Source of the DNA: a virus
DNA length: 27,214 nucleotides
Virus record (IMG/VR): IMGVR_UViG_3300035430_000143
Coordinates: 1 to 27,214 of that record
Reading direction: 5' to 3' (one strand)
In this document: one piece after another, positions 16,029-22,060 of the stretch
How positions within the stretch are numbered: position 1 is the stretch's first letter
How the letters are laid out: each line of letters begins with the position of its first letter
Position numbers and translations under genes: made by a program
Notes under the pieces: model-generated
The model's database searches: none
Seen by the model: only the letters and a program-made list of their open reading frames with translations
Told to the model about the DNA's origin: nothing

Positions 16029-17567
16029 TTACATTCTTGCCCAAAGCCCTTGTCTTCTTTGTTTGTGCGGCTGTTTTTTAAAAACATCAAAGTTTCTTCC
16101 AGCTATAACAGGTCTAGCTGGTTTTTGACTATTAAGTAAAGCTCTACCTTCACCAGCACCTAACATCATATATTGTAAAGCATCGTGAATGTGAGAGTAC
16201 ATATTTTTGTCAGGCTTATCAGCATAGCGCTCACCAGACACTTCCATACGTTTGTATTGATAGCCCCCCTCAAAGCCTTTGATTAACTGTTGGCATCTTC
16301 TATCAATTATAAATGCTGACTTGCCCTCGACCATCTTAGTTAGCTGGGAAGAAACAGCTTCCAACCGAAGATCTACAGAGTTCGAAGGGGCTGGGAATGC
16401 CCTCAAGCCAGCACCGCGCAAGATATGGAAAGGGGTACTTTCGTCTGTCTGCGCTCTAAAATCCCCAGCGGGATCGCCATATATAAATACCTCAGATGCT
16501 TGAGAAAATCGGGAGGAAATTTCTTCACGCAATACTTCAGCAAACCTAACAATCCCCATATCAAAGGCCACTATCTCCGACTGGACGAGCCAGCGACCCC
16601 TGATCTTTTGTCCAAGAGTTGCAGCTGGAGTCAACCCAAAGTCCAAGCCAACGTATAGTGGTGCGCCAGCGGCTACCGCTATTTCTTCTTTGGCTGTGTG
16701 TACTTCTGCAGCGAACATTGGGTATATCGGCTTTCCGTCTTGGATAGCTCCTAATCTATTCATAACATAGACATCAATCCAGCTTTTTGTTTTACCCCTT
16801 ATTAAATTAGGATAATAGCCCTGCAACATATGCTGTTTGTTTTCTGCATCTTTGTTTTGATTATAATCTTGTATTTCACCCTCTTCATCTTTTACTTCCA
16901 GCATCGCTGAGGGTTGGGTGAAGAACTGCCAGTTGTCAGGCTTAACCAACATCTTTGCCTGTTCTCTTGGAATATGATCTGGAACTGGAACTTCACCAGA
17001 CATGATGGGCCACCAGTGATCTTCTTCTGGCGCGTTCGTATCTGCAATTACACCTGTCCAAGAAGGGCCGCCATCACGCATTGAAGGATAACGACCAACA
17101 CGCATAGTACAAGCATCAATAATAGACTTTGGTATTTCTCTTGCTTCATTAATCCATATCCCTGTTAGCTCTAAAGATAAAAGTTTCTTTACATCTTCGG
17201 GCCTATCTAATGCTAAGAAGATAACCTCAAGTTCTATCTCACCTTTTTTAATGTTGTGGGTGTATGGGACTGACCAAGTAAATCTTCCCCATTCGTTCTC
17301 TGGAAACCAATCAAGCCATGTTTTAATAGTTGTAGTTCGTAACTGTGGGTTTGTGTTTCGTATAATAGCCCATCGTGACTTTCGCTTTCCGTCTGGCCCT
17401 TTCTTTTGTTCCAAAGCCCTTCGAAATACTTCAACGCAACACCCCACTGATTTGCCAGATCCTACTGGACCTCGAATGCCACGAAAGAAAGTATTGTCTT
17501 TCATAAAAGCCTTTAGCACATCGCCATCAGGCTTATACTTAAACTCAGTCACTTCTAGATTGTCCAA
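16029..17567 (-). CDS. terL: Terminase large subunit
   Basis: 512 residues with the full set of landmarks. Walker A is GPVGSGKS at residues 33-40. The Walker B region is TGIWINEARE (135-144) with the catalytic acid pair, and a coupling-type segment TGVIADTNAP is at 171-180. RNase H-like nuclease acids lie in YVGLDFGLTP (D309), IYGDPAGDF (D365) and SHIHDALQY (D462). The protein pumps DNA into the procapsid and cuts the concatemer. It would act with the small subunit encoded at 19568-19948, unusually separated from it by eight small genes. The first 23 bases overlap the upstream gene. Confidence 0.96.
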   Translation of the reverse strand: MDNLEVTEFKYKPDGDVLKAFMKDNTFFRGIRGPVGSGKSVGCCVEVFRRALEQKKGPDGKRKSRWAIIRNTNPQLRTTTIKTWLDWFPENEWGRFTWSVPYTHNIKKGEIELEVIFLALDRPEDVKKLLSLELTGIWINEAREIPKSIIDACTMRVGRYPSMRDGGPSWTGVIADTNAPEEDHWWPIMSGEVPVPDHIPREQAKMLVKPDNWQFFTQPSAMLEVKDEEGEIQDYNQNKDAENKQHMLQGYYPNLIRGKTKSWIDVYVMNRLGAIQDGKPIYPMFAAEVHTAKEEIAVAAGAPLYVGLDFGLTPAATLGQKIRGRWLVQSEIVAFDMGIVRFAEVLREEISSRFSQASEVFIYGDPAGDFRAQTDESTPFHILRGAGLRAFPAPSNSVDLRLEAVSSQLTKMVEGKSAFIIDRRCQQLIKGFEGGYQYKRMEVSGERYADKPDKNMYSHIHDALQYMMLGAGEGRALLNSQKPARPVIAGRNFDVFKKQPHKQRRQGLWARM

Positions 17568-17865
17568 TCATTCGACTAATACGTTTAGACATAGCAGTTG
17601 CTTCAGAAGGTGAATTAAATATTAAGTAATCTTTTTTCTTTAATGCTTCTTTAAAAGCATCTTGGCTTTCAAGCCTAGTAAGTTTTCCATCAATCATTCG
17701 TATTGTAGGAACTAATATTTCTTTACCTTCGTATTCAAATGAAGTTGTTCGAACAGTTTCATTACCTTTAGTGTTTGGCGTAGAGGGATTTAATGCTCTT
17801 GTTAACCAAGACGGAACTTTACCATTAACTGCTTTAGGTAACTTATTTATTAAACTATCAGCCAC
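17545..17865 (-). CDS. Conserved small phage protein (unknown function)
   Basis: 106 residues. The central ETVRTTSFEYEGKEILVPTI, followed by a SQDAFKEALKKKDYLIFNSP segment and EATAMSKRISRMIG, matches a short module I know from many phage proteins near packaging and structural genes (pattern: T-x-R-T-x-S-F, LVPT, then F-x-S-x-x-x-A). It precedes terL with a 23-base overlap and follows the 66-residue gene with a TAATG junction. The function is unknown; position suggests virion or packaging related. Confidence 0.7.
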   Translation of the reverse strand: MADSLINKLPKAVNGKVPSWLTRALNPSTPNTKGNETVRTTSFEYEGKEILVPTIRMIDGKLTRLESQDAFKEALKKKDYLIFNSPSEATAMSKRISRMIGQSRSD

Positions 17866-18065
17866 TATCTTAATCCTTTATCTACTCCAGACTTAATCAT
17901 CTTCTCGACTGCCTCTGGCCCAATGTTTTCTATTACATTGTCTACCATTTTGTTTGTTACAAAAGACTTGCCATGCTTCTTATCAAAGTATTGAAAGTGT
18001 ACCTTCTTAACAATGCTTCGAAGCATAGTAAGCTCTTCTGACTTCAAAGTATTTACAAAGCTCAC
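17865..18065 (-). CDS. Hypothetical protein, 66 aa
   Basis: Not recognised. The sequence MSFVNTLKSEELTMLRSIVK continues with a charged helix and FVTNKMVDNVIENIGPEAVE, and ends in a basic helix. Predicted small soluble helical protein. It is real on the evidence of tight ATGA and TAATG overlaps at both ends within the small-gene cassette. Confidence 0.65.
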   Translation of the reverse strand: MSFVNTLKSEELTMLRSIVKKVHFQYFDKKHGKSFVTNKMVDNVIENIGPEAVEKMIKSGVDKGLR

Positions 18066-18295
18066 TGTTCGTAAGCCTCATTAACATCTGGCGTAGAAGG
18101 ATCGTCAGCTTTTAATCTACCCTTAGTATCTCTAGCACGTTTCTTTTTTGCTGGTGCTTTAGATTTAACAGTAAGCTCTACCCACTCTAATCTTCGAGAC
18201 TCAGAGGTTCTTGTCTTACCAGTGAATGTTCTCCCAGCAAGTTCATGGGTTTCCCCATCATAAACTTCATTAGTGTTTGCTATTATCCAGCCCAT
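18062..18295 (-). CDS. Hypothetical protein, 77 aa, basic middle and acidic end
   Basis: Starts MGWIIANTNEVYDGETHELA, then a Thr/Arg segment (RTFTGKTRTSESRRLEWVEL), a Lys/Arg-rich linker and the end DTKGRLKADDPSTPDVNEAY. The last motif (TKGRxKADDPxTPDVNEA) is a recurring C-terminal tail of small marine-phage proteins. No known activity. The stop overlaps the next start (ATGA). Confidence 0.7.
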   Translation of the reverse strand: MGWIIANTNEVYDGETHELAGRTFTGKTRTSESRRLEWVELTVKSKAPAKKKRARDTKGRLKADDPSTPDVNEAYEQ

Positions 18296-18297
18296 AA

Positions 18298-18534
18298 TTA
18301 ACTCCTATATTGTTTTACTTTCCTAGCAACCTTTTTCGGTTGAGCCACAAATTGCTTACCCGAAGCCTTACCCTTTCGTTTAGCTCTGGTTGTAGCTGCA
18401 TATTCAGCAGAACTAAGAGCAGAAATAGCCTTGCTAGGTAAGTACCGTTCACCAGTTTCACTAGACTTCTTTCCAGACTTAGTGCGCCACTTCTGCTTTC
18501 CCCAGTTTAATAATGACTTCTGAGAAGCCTTCAT
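18298..18534 (-). CDS. Basic protein, DUF5872-like
   Basis: 78 residues, strongly basic. The run KASQKSLLNWGKQKWRTKSG, then ETGERYLPSKAISAL and TTRAKRKGKASGKQF, is typical of DUF5872-like proteins found in marine phages and some large viruses. It has no catalytic motif. The basic charge fits nucleic-acid binding, which is inference. It is coupled by ATGA to the upstream 55-residue gene. Confidence 0.75.
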   Translation of the reverse strand: MKASQKSLLNWGKQKWRTKSGKKSSETGERYLPSKAISALSSAEYAATTRAKRKGKASGKQFVAQPKKVARKVKQYRS

Positions 18535-18698
18535 CTATAGCCACCACCCTTAGCTTTATATTCCTTGGCAAGTAACTGTGCCTTTCGAGCAGACCACTGA
18601 CCAGCAGCCGTACCTTGTACAGCCCTTGCCTTTATTCTTTTAAACAAAGTCTTTCGCATTGTAGGCTTTGTATAATTACCAGATGCATTAACCGCCAT
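18531..18698 (-). CDS. Small basic marine-phage protein, 55 aa
   Basis: Translated from the sequence by eye: starts MAVNASGNYTKPTMRKTLF, continues RIKARAVQGTAAGQWSARKA and ends YKAKGGGYR. The combination of NYTKPTMRK and GQWSARKAQLLAKxYK is a very characteristic small protein of marine phages, usually found near terminase genes. About a quarter of the residues are Lys or Arg and none is acidic except one Glu. The start overlaps the preceding stop (TAATG), and the stop overlaps the next start (ATGA). Function unknown. Confidence 0.8.
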   Translation of the reverse strand: MAVNASGNYTKPTMRKTLFKRIKARAVQGTAAGQWSARKAQLLAKEYKAKGGGYR

Positions 18699-18964
18699 TA
18701 GGGAAAACTCTTATCTGGATCAGGAAACTTCTCAAGCTTAGTATCAAGCTCCTCAATCTTCTTTAACAAAGTACGTCTAGCCTTTTGAAACTTACTACTC
18801 TGTTCTCTGGTGGCAGTAACACTTCTTCGCATCTTTGCCTTTGCCTTGCCAAGAAAAGTAGTAGGCTTGGGAGTAACACTAAGGTTGTCCAGCTGCTCTT
18901 GCAAATCTTCCCTCTTCTTCATAAGGGTTTTCATTGCATCCATTTTGGTCTTAGGCCTTTGCAT
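18698..18964 (-). CDS. Basic coiled-coil protein, 88 aa
   Basis: Two predicted coiled-coil helices, residues 8-28 (MDAMKTLMKKREDLQEQLDN) and 58-80 (SKFQKARRTLLKKIEELDTK), joined by a basic loop with KAKAKMRRS. No catalytic motif. The antiparallel hairpin layout suggests a dimerising structural or nucleic-acid-associated protein. It overlaps the 43-residue gene by 14 bases and the 55-residue gene by TAATG. Not recognised otherwise. Confidence 0.7.
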   Translation of the reverse strand: MQRPKTKMDAMKTLMKKREDLQEQLDNLSVTPKPTTFLGKAKAKMRRSVTATREQSSKFQKARRTLLKKIEELDTKLEKFPDPDKSFP

Positions 18965-19082
18965 TTTTGGCCTTCATAATCTTTCTCTTTAATGCTGGTG
19001 GCAATGACTTCTGCTTTCCTTTTAGCATTGTCTTCTTAGGCCTTCCAACCTTATCACCATAAGTTCCCTTACCCATTGGCAT
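18951..19082 (-). CDS. Tiny Lys-rich protein, 43 aa (MPMGKGTYG type)
   Basis: Reads MPMGKGTYGDKVGRPKK, then TMLKGKQKSLPPALKRKIMK and ends NAKA. About one third Lys plus Arg with a single acidic residue. Small proteins starting MPMGKGTYGxKxGRPKK recur in marine phages. The GRPKK stretch resembles an AT-hook core, so minor-groove DNA binding is possible but unproven. The start overlaps the preceding stop (TAATG). Confidence 0.78.
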   Translation of the reverse strand: MPMGKGTYGDKVGRPKKTMLKGKQKSLPPALKRKIMKAKNAKA

Positions 19083-19393
19083 TATGCTGTTCCTTTCTTA
19101 GCTTTGTTTCTTCGACTTATCGCTCTGGCCTTTGCCTTTGCGTCCGACTTGCTTGAGGCTCCCCACGCTTTTAGGCTGAGAAGAAGACGCGTTGGTTTTC
19201 CCTTGCTGTCCCTTTCTGGACCGCTTGCTCCCCCCATCCTTGCTAGAAAGCTTGCCCTTCGAGGATTGTCTCCGCTCTTTACTGGTGGCTTTAGGTTTGA
19301 CCCCTGCCTCTTTGCGCTTGCTCGACCCCTTGCGTTCAATCCCCCCTTCGGGTTCTGACCTTCTTTTCTCTGCCAAGCTGGAGTCTTTGCCAT
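19082..19393 (-). CDS. DUF6321-like basic protein
   Basis: 103 residues. The pattern AWQRKEGQNPKGGLNARGRA, then PVKSGDNPRRASFLARMGG, GPERDSKGKPTRLLLSLKAW and GASSKSDAKAKARAISRR is the DUF6321 signature seen in marine phages. About 26 percent Lys plus Arg and only five acidic residues. Function unknown; the charge and position next to the terminase genes suggest DNA contact. The region is more GC-rich than its surroundings and several other frames are open, including a 107-codon one from 19421 (see findings). The RBS for this start is weak (aaagaga). Confidence 0.8.
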   Translation of the reverse strand: MAKTPAWQRKEGQNPKGGLNARGRASAKRQGSNLKPPVKSGDNPRRASFLARMGGASGPERDSKGKPTRLLLSLKAWGASSKSDAKAKARAISRRNKAKKGTA

Positions 19394-19430
19394 GCCACAA
19401 TCTCTTTAACCAATTAAACATAAAATTACC

Positions 19431-19517
19431 CTTACACTAATAAGTTATTTTTACAAACACACAAATACTCTGTGGAAGAAAAATGCTGGTGATTGATCCG
19501 TAACAGTATAGTGTAAG
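19431..19517. repeat. 9-bp inverted repeat around the terS 3' gap
   Basis: CTTACACTA at 19431-19439 and TAGTGTAAG at 19509-19517 are perfect reverse complements, 69 bases apart, in the 174-base gap between the small terminase and the DUF6321-like gene. No U-run follows. It could be a protein-binding pair or a packaging-related site. I found no convincing promoter in this gap. Confidence 0.5.
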
Positions 19518-19567
19518 ACACTTTTAGACCCCTACCAGAGATTTATAGTACACCAGTAGAAGTTTAC

Positions 19568-19948
19568 CTAGCCGAGATCGATGGACACTCGTATGTCACC
19601 AGCCACCTGTACTTGCGATCTATCTATAGGCTTAAAGCCAGCACGATCGAGAATGTCCTTAGATGCCTCAAGCTGGACATACTCGCTCTTTGCACCTGTA
19701 GCTAACTTCATAACCCTCGCAGCTGCTAACGTAGCATTTAATCCCAACTGTTCTGTCACACATTTCATCATGTACTGTTGCACATGAGGTTGCTTAAGAG
19801 CCTTGCTAGCACTGACGCGACCGCTATCACCCTTAGCGTACCCAGCTTCAGCAGCTGCTTTAGTGACAGTGCAACCAGAAGCTACAAGTGTATCAACCAA
19901 AGCTATCTGTTTAGGTGTCAGTTTCTTTGTATTTAGAAGTTCAGTCAT
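19568..19948 (-). CDS. terS: Terminase small subunit
   Basis: 126 residues from the ATG at 19948, chosen because it has a good RBS (agagga, 5 bases upstream) and begins at the conserved domain; the frame is open further upstream but that part runs through the polypurine tract. Residues 8-57 (LTPKQIALVDTLVASGCTVT, KAAAEAGYAKG, then a Lys-Ala-Leu-Lys-Gln-Pro-His-Val-Gln-Gln-Tyr recognition part) form the N-terminal helix-turn-helix of small terminases. The remainder is oligomerisation helices (VQLEASKDILDRAGF) and a short beta tail. It would recognise the packaging site and load terL. It is the first gene of the leftward block. Confidence 0.87.
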   Translation of the reverse strand: MTELLNTKKLTPKQIALVDTLVASGCTVTKAAAEAGYAKGDSGRVSASKALKQPHVQQYMMKCVTEQLGLNATLAAARVMKLATGAKSEYVQLEASKDILDRAGFKPIDRSQVQVAGDIRVSIDLG

Positions 19949-19963
19949 TGTATCCTCTGTAAG

Positions 19964-19986
19964 CCCCCCTCTCCCTCTCTCCCCCC
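19964..19986. other. Polypyrimidine/polypurine tract
   Basis: 23 consecutive pyrimidines on the plus strand: six C, a mixed C/T core, six C. It is nearly mirror-symmetric. On the minus strand, which is the terS mRNA sense, it is a G-rich purine run with three G-tracts of 6, 3 and 6. It may form a triplex or G-rich structure, or be part of a packaging signal beside terS. Confidence 0.7.
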
Positions 19987-20011
19987 ATTTCGACACCAAA
20001 ACAGCTATCTC

Positions 20012-20017
20012 TGTCAA
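20012..20017 (-). promoter_or_regulatory. Possible -35 box for the leftward virion block
   Basis: A perfect TTGACA on the minus strand, 2 bases from the palindrome at 20019-20037 and 64 bases upstream of the terS ATG. No good -10 is visible 16-18 bases further on, so this is a weak call. Confidence 0.25.
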
Positions 20018-20018
20018 G

Positions 20019-20037
20019 TAGTGACGTAACGTCACTA
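20019..20037. promoter_or_regulatory. Candidate operator: 19-bp perfect palindrome plus half-site
   Basis: TAGTGACGTAACGTCACTA is a 9-1-9 perfect inverted repeat. The half-site ACGTCAC occurs again at 20051-20057, exactly 22 bp from the one inside the palindrome (about two helical turns). The pair lies between divergent TTGACA boxes, where a repressor or activator could control both directions. The XRE-type protein at 22221-22475 or the HTH proteins at 22891 and 26011 are candidate ligands. Confidence 0.65.
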
Positions 20038-20072
20038 GTGCAACAACCCCACGTCACATACAACATGTAGTA

Positions 20073-20099
20073 TTGACATGCCATTCACCACTATAAACT
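20073..20099 (+). promoter_or_regulatory. Possible sigma70-type promoter for the early operon
   Basis: TTGACA at 20073-20078 is followed by TATAAA after 13 bases or TAAACT after 15 bases. The -35 is perfect but the spacing is short. It points at the first early gene with a leader of about 240 bases. Confidence 0.35.
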
Positions 20100-20219
20100 A
20101 CTACAAGCCCAGCATCAGTTGCACTCGATCATTTGTAGCATTACTCATTGCTGGCGGTTCTCTTGTATCACAAACCCCTCCCACGCATTCCTTTATCCAT
20201 CGCTACAGGGTCGGAACGG

Positions 20220-20320
20220 TTGCAAGGGACGCTTCCGCTCTTCGCCCTTGCAAACGTCAAGCGCACAAGTGCGTCCTCGCCTGTGCGGTGGAGTCGTCAT
20301 CGCGAGGGAGGTCTTCGCGA
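20220..20320 (+). promoter_or_regulatory. GC-rich structured 5' leader of the early operon
   Basis: Perfect stems: TTGCAAGGG (20220-20228) with CCCTTGCAA (20245-20253); CGCAC with GTGCG within 20262-20273; CCTCGC (20275-20280) with GCGAGG (20302-20307). A competing stem TCGCGA (20300-20305) with TCGCGA (20315-20320) uses the same bases as the third. The RBS aaaaggag follows within 10 bases. This could be a translational switch, a binding site for a regulatory protein, or a small RNA. Confidence 0.6.
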
Positions 20321-20340
20321 CACAAAAGGAGAACCTAGAA

Positions 20341-20739
20341 ATGACTAAGACTACAAATGAACTCGTACAACTAAAGCTTCAAGTTATAAATTATCACAGT
20401 GGTGAAAACACTGACTATCTACAAAAGTCAATTGCACACGATGCTTGTTACACTAGCCACAACAGCCTCAAGTACAAACGCACACAGATAGCTGACCAAG
20501 TTGTCGAAATGGAGAGAGCTATGAAAGACGACAAAGAACTGCTAGCTGACTCCATCGCTCGAAAGATCGATCGAATGGAAGGTGAGCTTGCTCACCTCAT
20601 AGACCGTCACCAAGCTGACCGCGACGTTTACTGCATCATGCACGATGGCATCGAATGGTCACCGCAAGGTAACTCACGCAACGTAAGTGGTGACTTAGCC
20701 AAGAAGGTAGCTCACTACAAGAAGTTGGTGGCGGCGTAA
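20341..20739 (+). CDS. First early gene, hypothetical coiled-coil protein, 132 aa
   Basis: Not recognised. Start chosen at the ATG with RBS AAGGAGAAC 6 bases upstream; the frame is open 74 codons further back, but only through the structured leader. The protein starts MTKTTNELVQLKLQVINYHS and has a long charged helix (QIADQVVEMERAMKDDKELL, then ARKIDRMEGELAHLIDRHQA) likely to be coiled coil, and a C-terminal HYKKLVAA. No catalytic motif is evident. As the first gene after the control region it would be the earliest product, a place often used for host-takeover proteins (inference). Confidence 0.75.
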   Translation: MTKTTNELVQLKLQVINYHSGENTDYLQKSIAHDACYTSHNSLKYKRTQIADQVVEMERAMKDDKELLADSIARKIDRMEGELAHLIDRHQADRDVYCIMHDGIEWSPQGNSRNVSGDLAKKVAHYKKLVAA

Positions 20740-20756
20740 GCCCCACCTTCACCAAG

Positions 20757-20818
20757 TGAGGGCAGCAATGCCCTCATTCGCTCTCATCTCTCTGACGATC
20801 TCGGCTAGGGGAGAGAGA
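20757..20818 (+). promoter_or_regulatory. Hairpins in the 144-base gap after the first early gene
   Basis: TGAGGGC (20757-20763) pairs perfectly with GCCCTCA (20770-20776) around AGCAAT. TCTCTCT (20787-20793) pairs with AGAGAGA (20812-20818). A weaker GTGGC/GCCGC hairpin follows near 20840. No U-run follows, so these are more likely processing or stability elements than a terminator. Confidence 0.5.
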
Positions 20819-20869
20819 CTCAAACTAAATACAAAGAGTGGCACTCAATGCCGCCATGATTTTATAAAA

Positions 20870-20882
20870 AAGGAGAACGTAA
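20870..20882 (+). promoter_or_regulatory. Shared extended ribosome-binding sequence
   Basis: AAGGAGAACGTAA occurs identically at 20870-20882, 21185-21197 and 23501-23513. Shorter versions stand at 20326-20334 (AAGGAGAAC), 22880-22887 (GGAGAACG) and 24781-24790 (AAGGAGAACG). Each is within a few bases of a start codon. The conserved AACGTAA part goes beyond what pairs with 16S rRNA. Confidence 0.8.
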
Positions 20883-20883
20883 T

Positions 20884-21186
20884 ATGAGTGAAGTAAACAC
20901 AACTGATATTTTATCAGCAAGAGAATCAAGACTAGCAGTGGTGCTGTTCGAGATTATGAAACCACAAATCAAACAGTTTGTTGAGATGAAAGCATTAGAA
21001 TATGAAATCTTTTGGAAGGAACAAGTAGCAACAACTGTTGCTAAAGATGTTCGAGAGAATATTATGTCTGATCTTGACGAAAAGAAATCATCTGACTTTG
21101 ACATTCATGATCACACTGGTGACATCGAGGACATTGTATCTGATTGGATACAATACAACCTCACACTAACAACCACAGTAGATTAA
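20884..21186 (+). CDS. Hypothetical protein, 100 aa
   Basis: Not recognised. Starts MSEVNTTDILSARESRLAVV, with a helical first half (LFEIMKPQIKQFVEMKALEY) and an acidic second half (SDLDEKKSSDFDIHDHTGDI) that ends in VSDWIQYNLTLTTTVD. It has the conserved early RBS. Predicted small acidic soluble protein. Its stop lies 10 bases before the next start codon. Confidence 0.75.
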   Translation: MSEVNTTDILSARESRLAVVLFEIMKPQIKQFVEMKALEYEIFWKEQVATTVAKDVRENIMSDLDEKKSSDFDIHDHTGDIEDIVSDWIQYNLTLTTTVD

Positions 21187-21196
21187 GGAGAACGTA

Positions 21197-21550
21197 ATGA
21201 TAATAACATTTGATAAGAAACGATACGACATGACAACTGATGACATGATGGCTTGGGGTGGATACGTTCCACTCTGGGTTATGCAATGGAATCTACATTA
21301 CACAATGGGTAGTGAAGAAACTTTGTTAGATTATCTTGATAAATGCTATGCTCAACGAGCAGGCATGCCCATCAAAGACAGACCAATGGGTGGAAAGATA
21401 GATGCTGAAGGTGTCTATCGATACCCAGAAGATGAACCAATGTATCCATACATGACATGGGAAACTAGAGAAGGATCAGTTTACTTCTACCCATACTCAG
21501 TCATGGGTATACCAACTGGTTCAGAACATTACACAGTGAGGATGGATTAA
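21197..21550 (+). CDS. Hypothetical protein, 117 aa, aromatic-rich
   Basis: Not recognised. MIITFDKKRYDMTTDDMMAW, then GGYVPLWVMQWNLHYTMG, and a C-terminal part unusually rich in Tyr, Met and Pro (YRYPEDEPMYPYMTWETREG, then SVYFYPYSVMGIP). No signal peptide or clear membrane helix. It has the conserved RBS, and the stop and the next start form TAATG. The aromatic, Pro-rich surface might suit protein binding, but that is only a guess. Confidence 0.72.
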   Translation: MIITFDKKRYDMTTDDMMAWGGYVPLWVMQWNLHYTMGSEETLLDYLDKCYAQRAGMPIKDRPMGGKIDAEGVYRYPEDEPMYPYMTWETREGSVYFYPYSVMGIPTGSEHYTVRMD

Positions 21551-21840
21551 TGTTTGATTACAATAAAGAAGCAGCAACTGGTAAACAGTTGTGGAAAATA
21601 AACTTCTTAGCTGACAAAGCTTTCTCTCTACAGATAGAAGCTGAAGTTAAGGAGCATGGTGAAATGAAATCAAAAGCTAAAGATATAGCTTTTACTGTTA
21701 CTTTACCAATCAATAAACCACAGGCGCACAATTGGATTAAACTTCTTAATGAGCGTGTTGCTGGTTTGGAATCTTTGATTGAAAGTCTCGACACAGATAA
21801 AAAAGCAGATGTAATTATGAAAGGAAATACTGATGGCTAA
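21550..21840 (+). CDS. Hypothetical protein, 96 aa
   Basis: Not recognised. MFDYNKEAATGKQLWKINFL, then ADKAFSLQIEAEVKEHGEMK and IAFTVTLPINKPQAHNWIKL, followed by a helix (NERVAGLESLIESLDTDKKA). The pattern of beta strands followed by a helix resembles small phage accessory proteins of replication operons. It overlaps the next gene by 8 bases. Confidence 0.7.
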   Translation: MFDYNKEAATGKQLWKINFLADKAFSLQIEAEVKEHGEMKSKAKDIAFTVTLPINKPQAHNWIKLLNERVAGLESLIESLDTDKKADVIMKGNTDG

Positions 21841-22060
21841 CAGATCAACACCTAAATTTACACGCAGAGACTTCGAGTTTATTGCAGATTATATTATGCC
21901 ACACATGAGTTGGGCGACTGGCATCGAGCAAGTAGCTGATGAACTCAAACGCACCAATCCTAATTTTAATTGGGACAAATTTGTAGATCGTGCTACCAAG
22001 AATTGGGAGGATGAACATTTGAGAGGACAGGAGAATCTAAATGACGACATCCCATACTAA
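21833..22060 (+). CDS. Small helical protein ending in an SSB-like tip (DDIPY)
   Basis: 75 residues. FTRRDFEFIADYIMPHMSWA, then IEQVADELKRTNPNFNWDKF, is a pattern I know from small marine-phage proteins of unknown function (R-x-x-F-x-x-I-A, then NPNF and F-x-x-A). The last residues are NLNDDIPY. This is close to the DDIPF tip of bacterial SSB proteins that recruits repair and replication enzymes. RBS aaagga is 6 bases upstream. It overlaps the zinc-finger gene by 20 bases. Confidence 0.72.
   Translation: MANRSTPKFTRRDFEFIADYIMPHMSWATGIEQVADELKRTNPNFNWDKFVDRATKNWEDEHLRGQENLNDDIPY

Larger units (their letters stand above)
19949..20340. promoter_or_regulatory. Divergent control region, 392 bases without a gene
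   Basis: Separates the leftward virion block from the rightward early operon. It contains, in order: the terS RBS, a 23-base polypyrimidine tract, a minus-strand TTGACA box (20012-20017), a 19-bp palindrome (20019-20037), a half-site (20051-20057), a plus-strand TTGACA box (20073-20078) and, from about 20205, a GC-rich leader full of inverted repeats that ends at the RBS of the first early gene. Several short frames are open here but none has coding character. Confidence 0.75.

Noticed and set aside
19104-19440. Several plus-strand open frames opposite the DUF6321-like gene
   Set aside because: They are shadows in a GC-rich stretch, rich in Leu, Pro and Arg, without RBS.
19949-20035. 29-codon upstream extension of terS
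   Set aside because: It would translate the polypurine tract into Gly/Arg/Glu-rich sequence; the ATG at 19948 has a proper RBS and begins at the conserved domain.
20119-20340. 74-codon upstream extension of the first early gene
   Set aside because: The extension runs through the structured GC-rich leader, has Cys/His-rich non-protein-like sequence, and the ATG at 20341 has a strong RBS.
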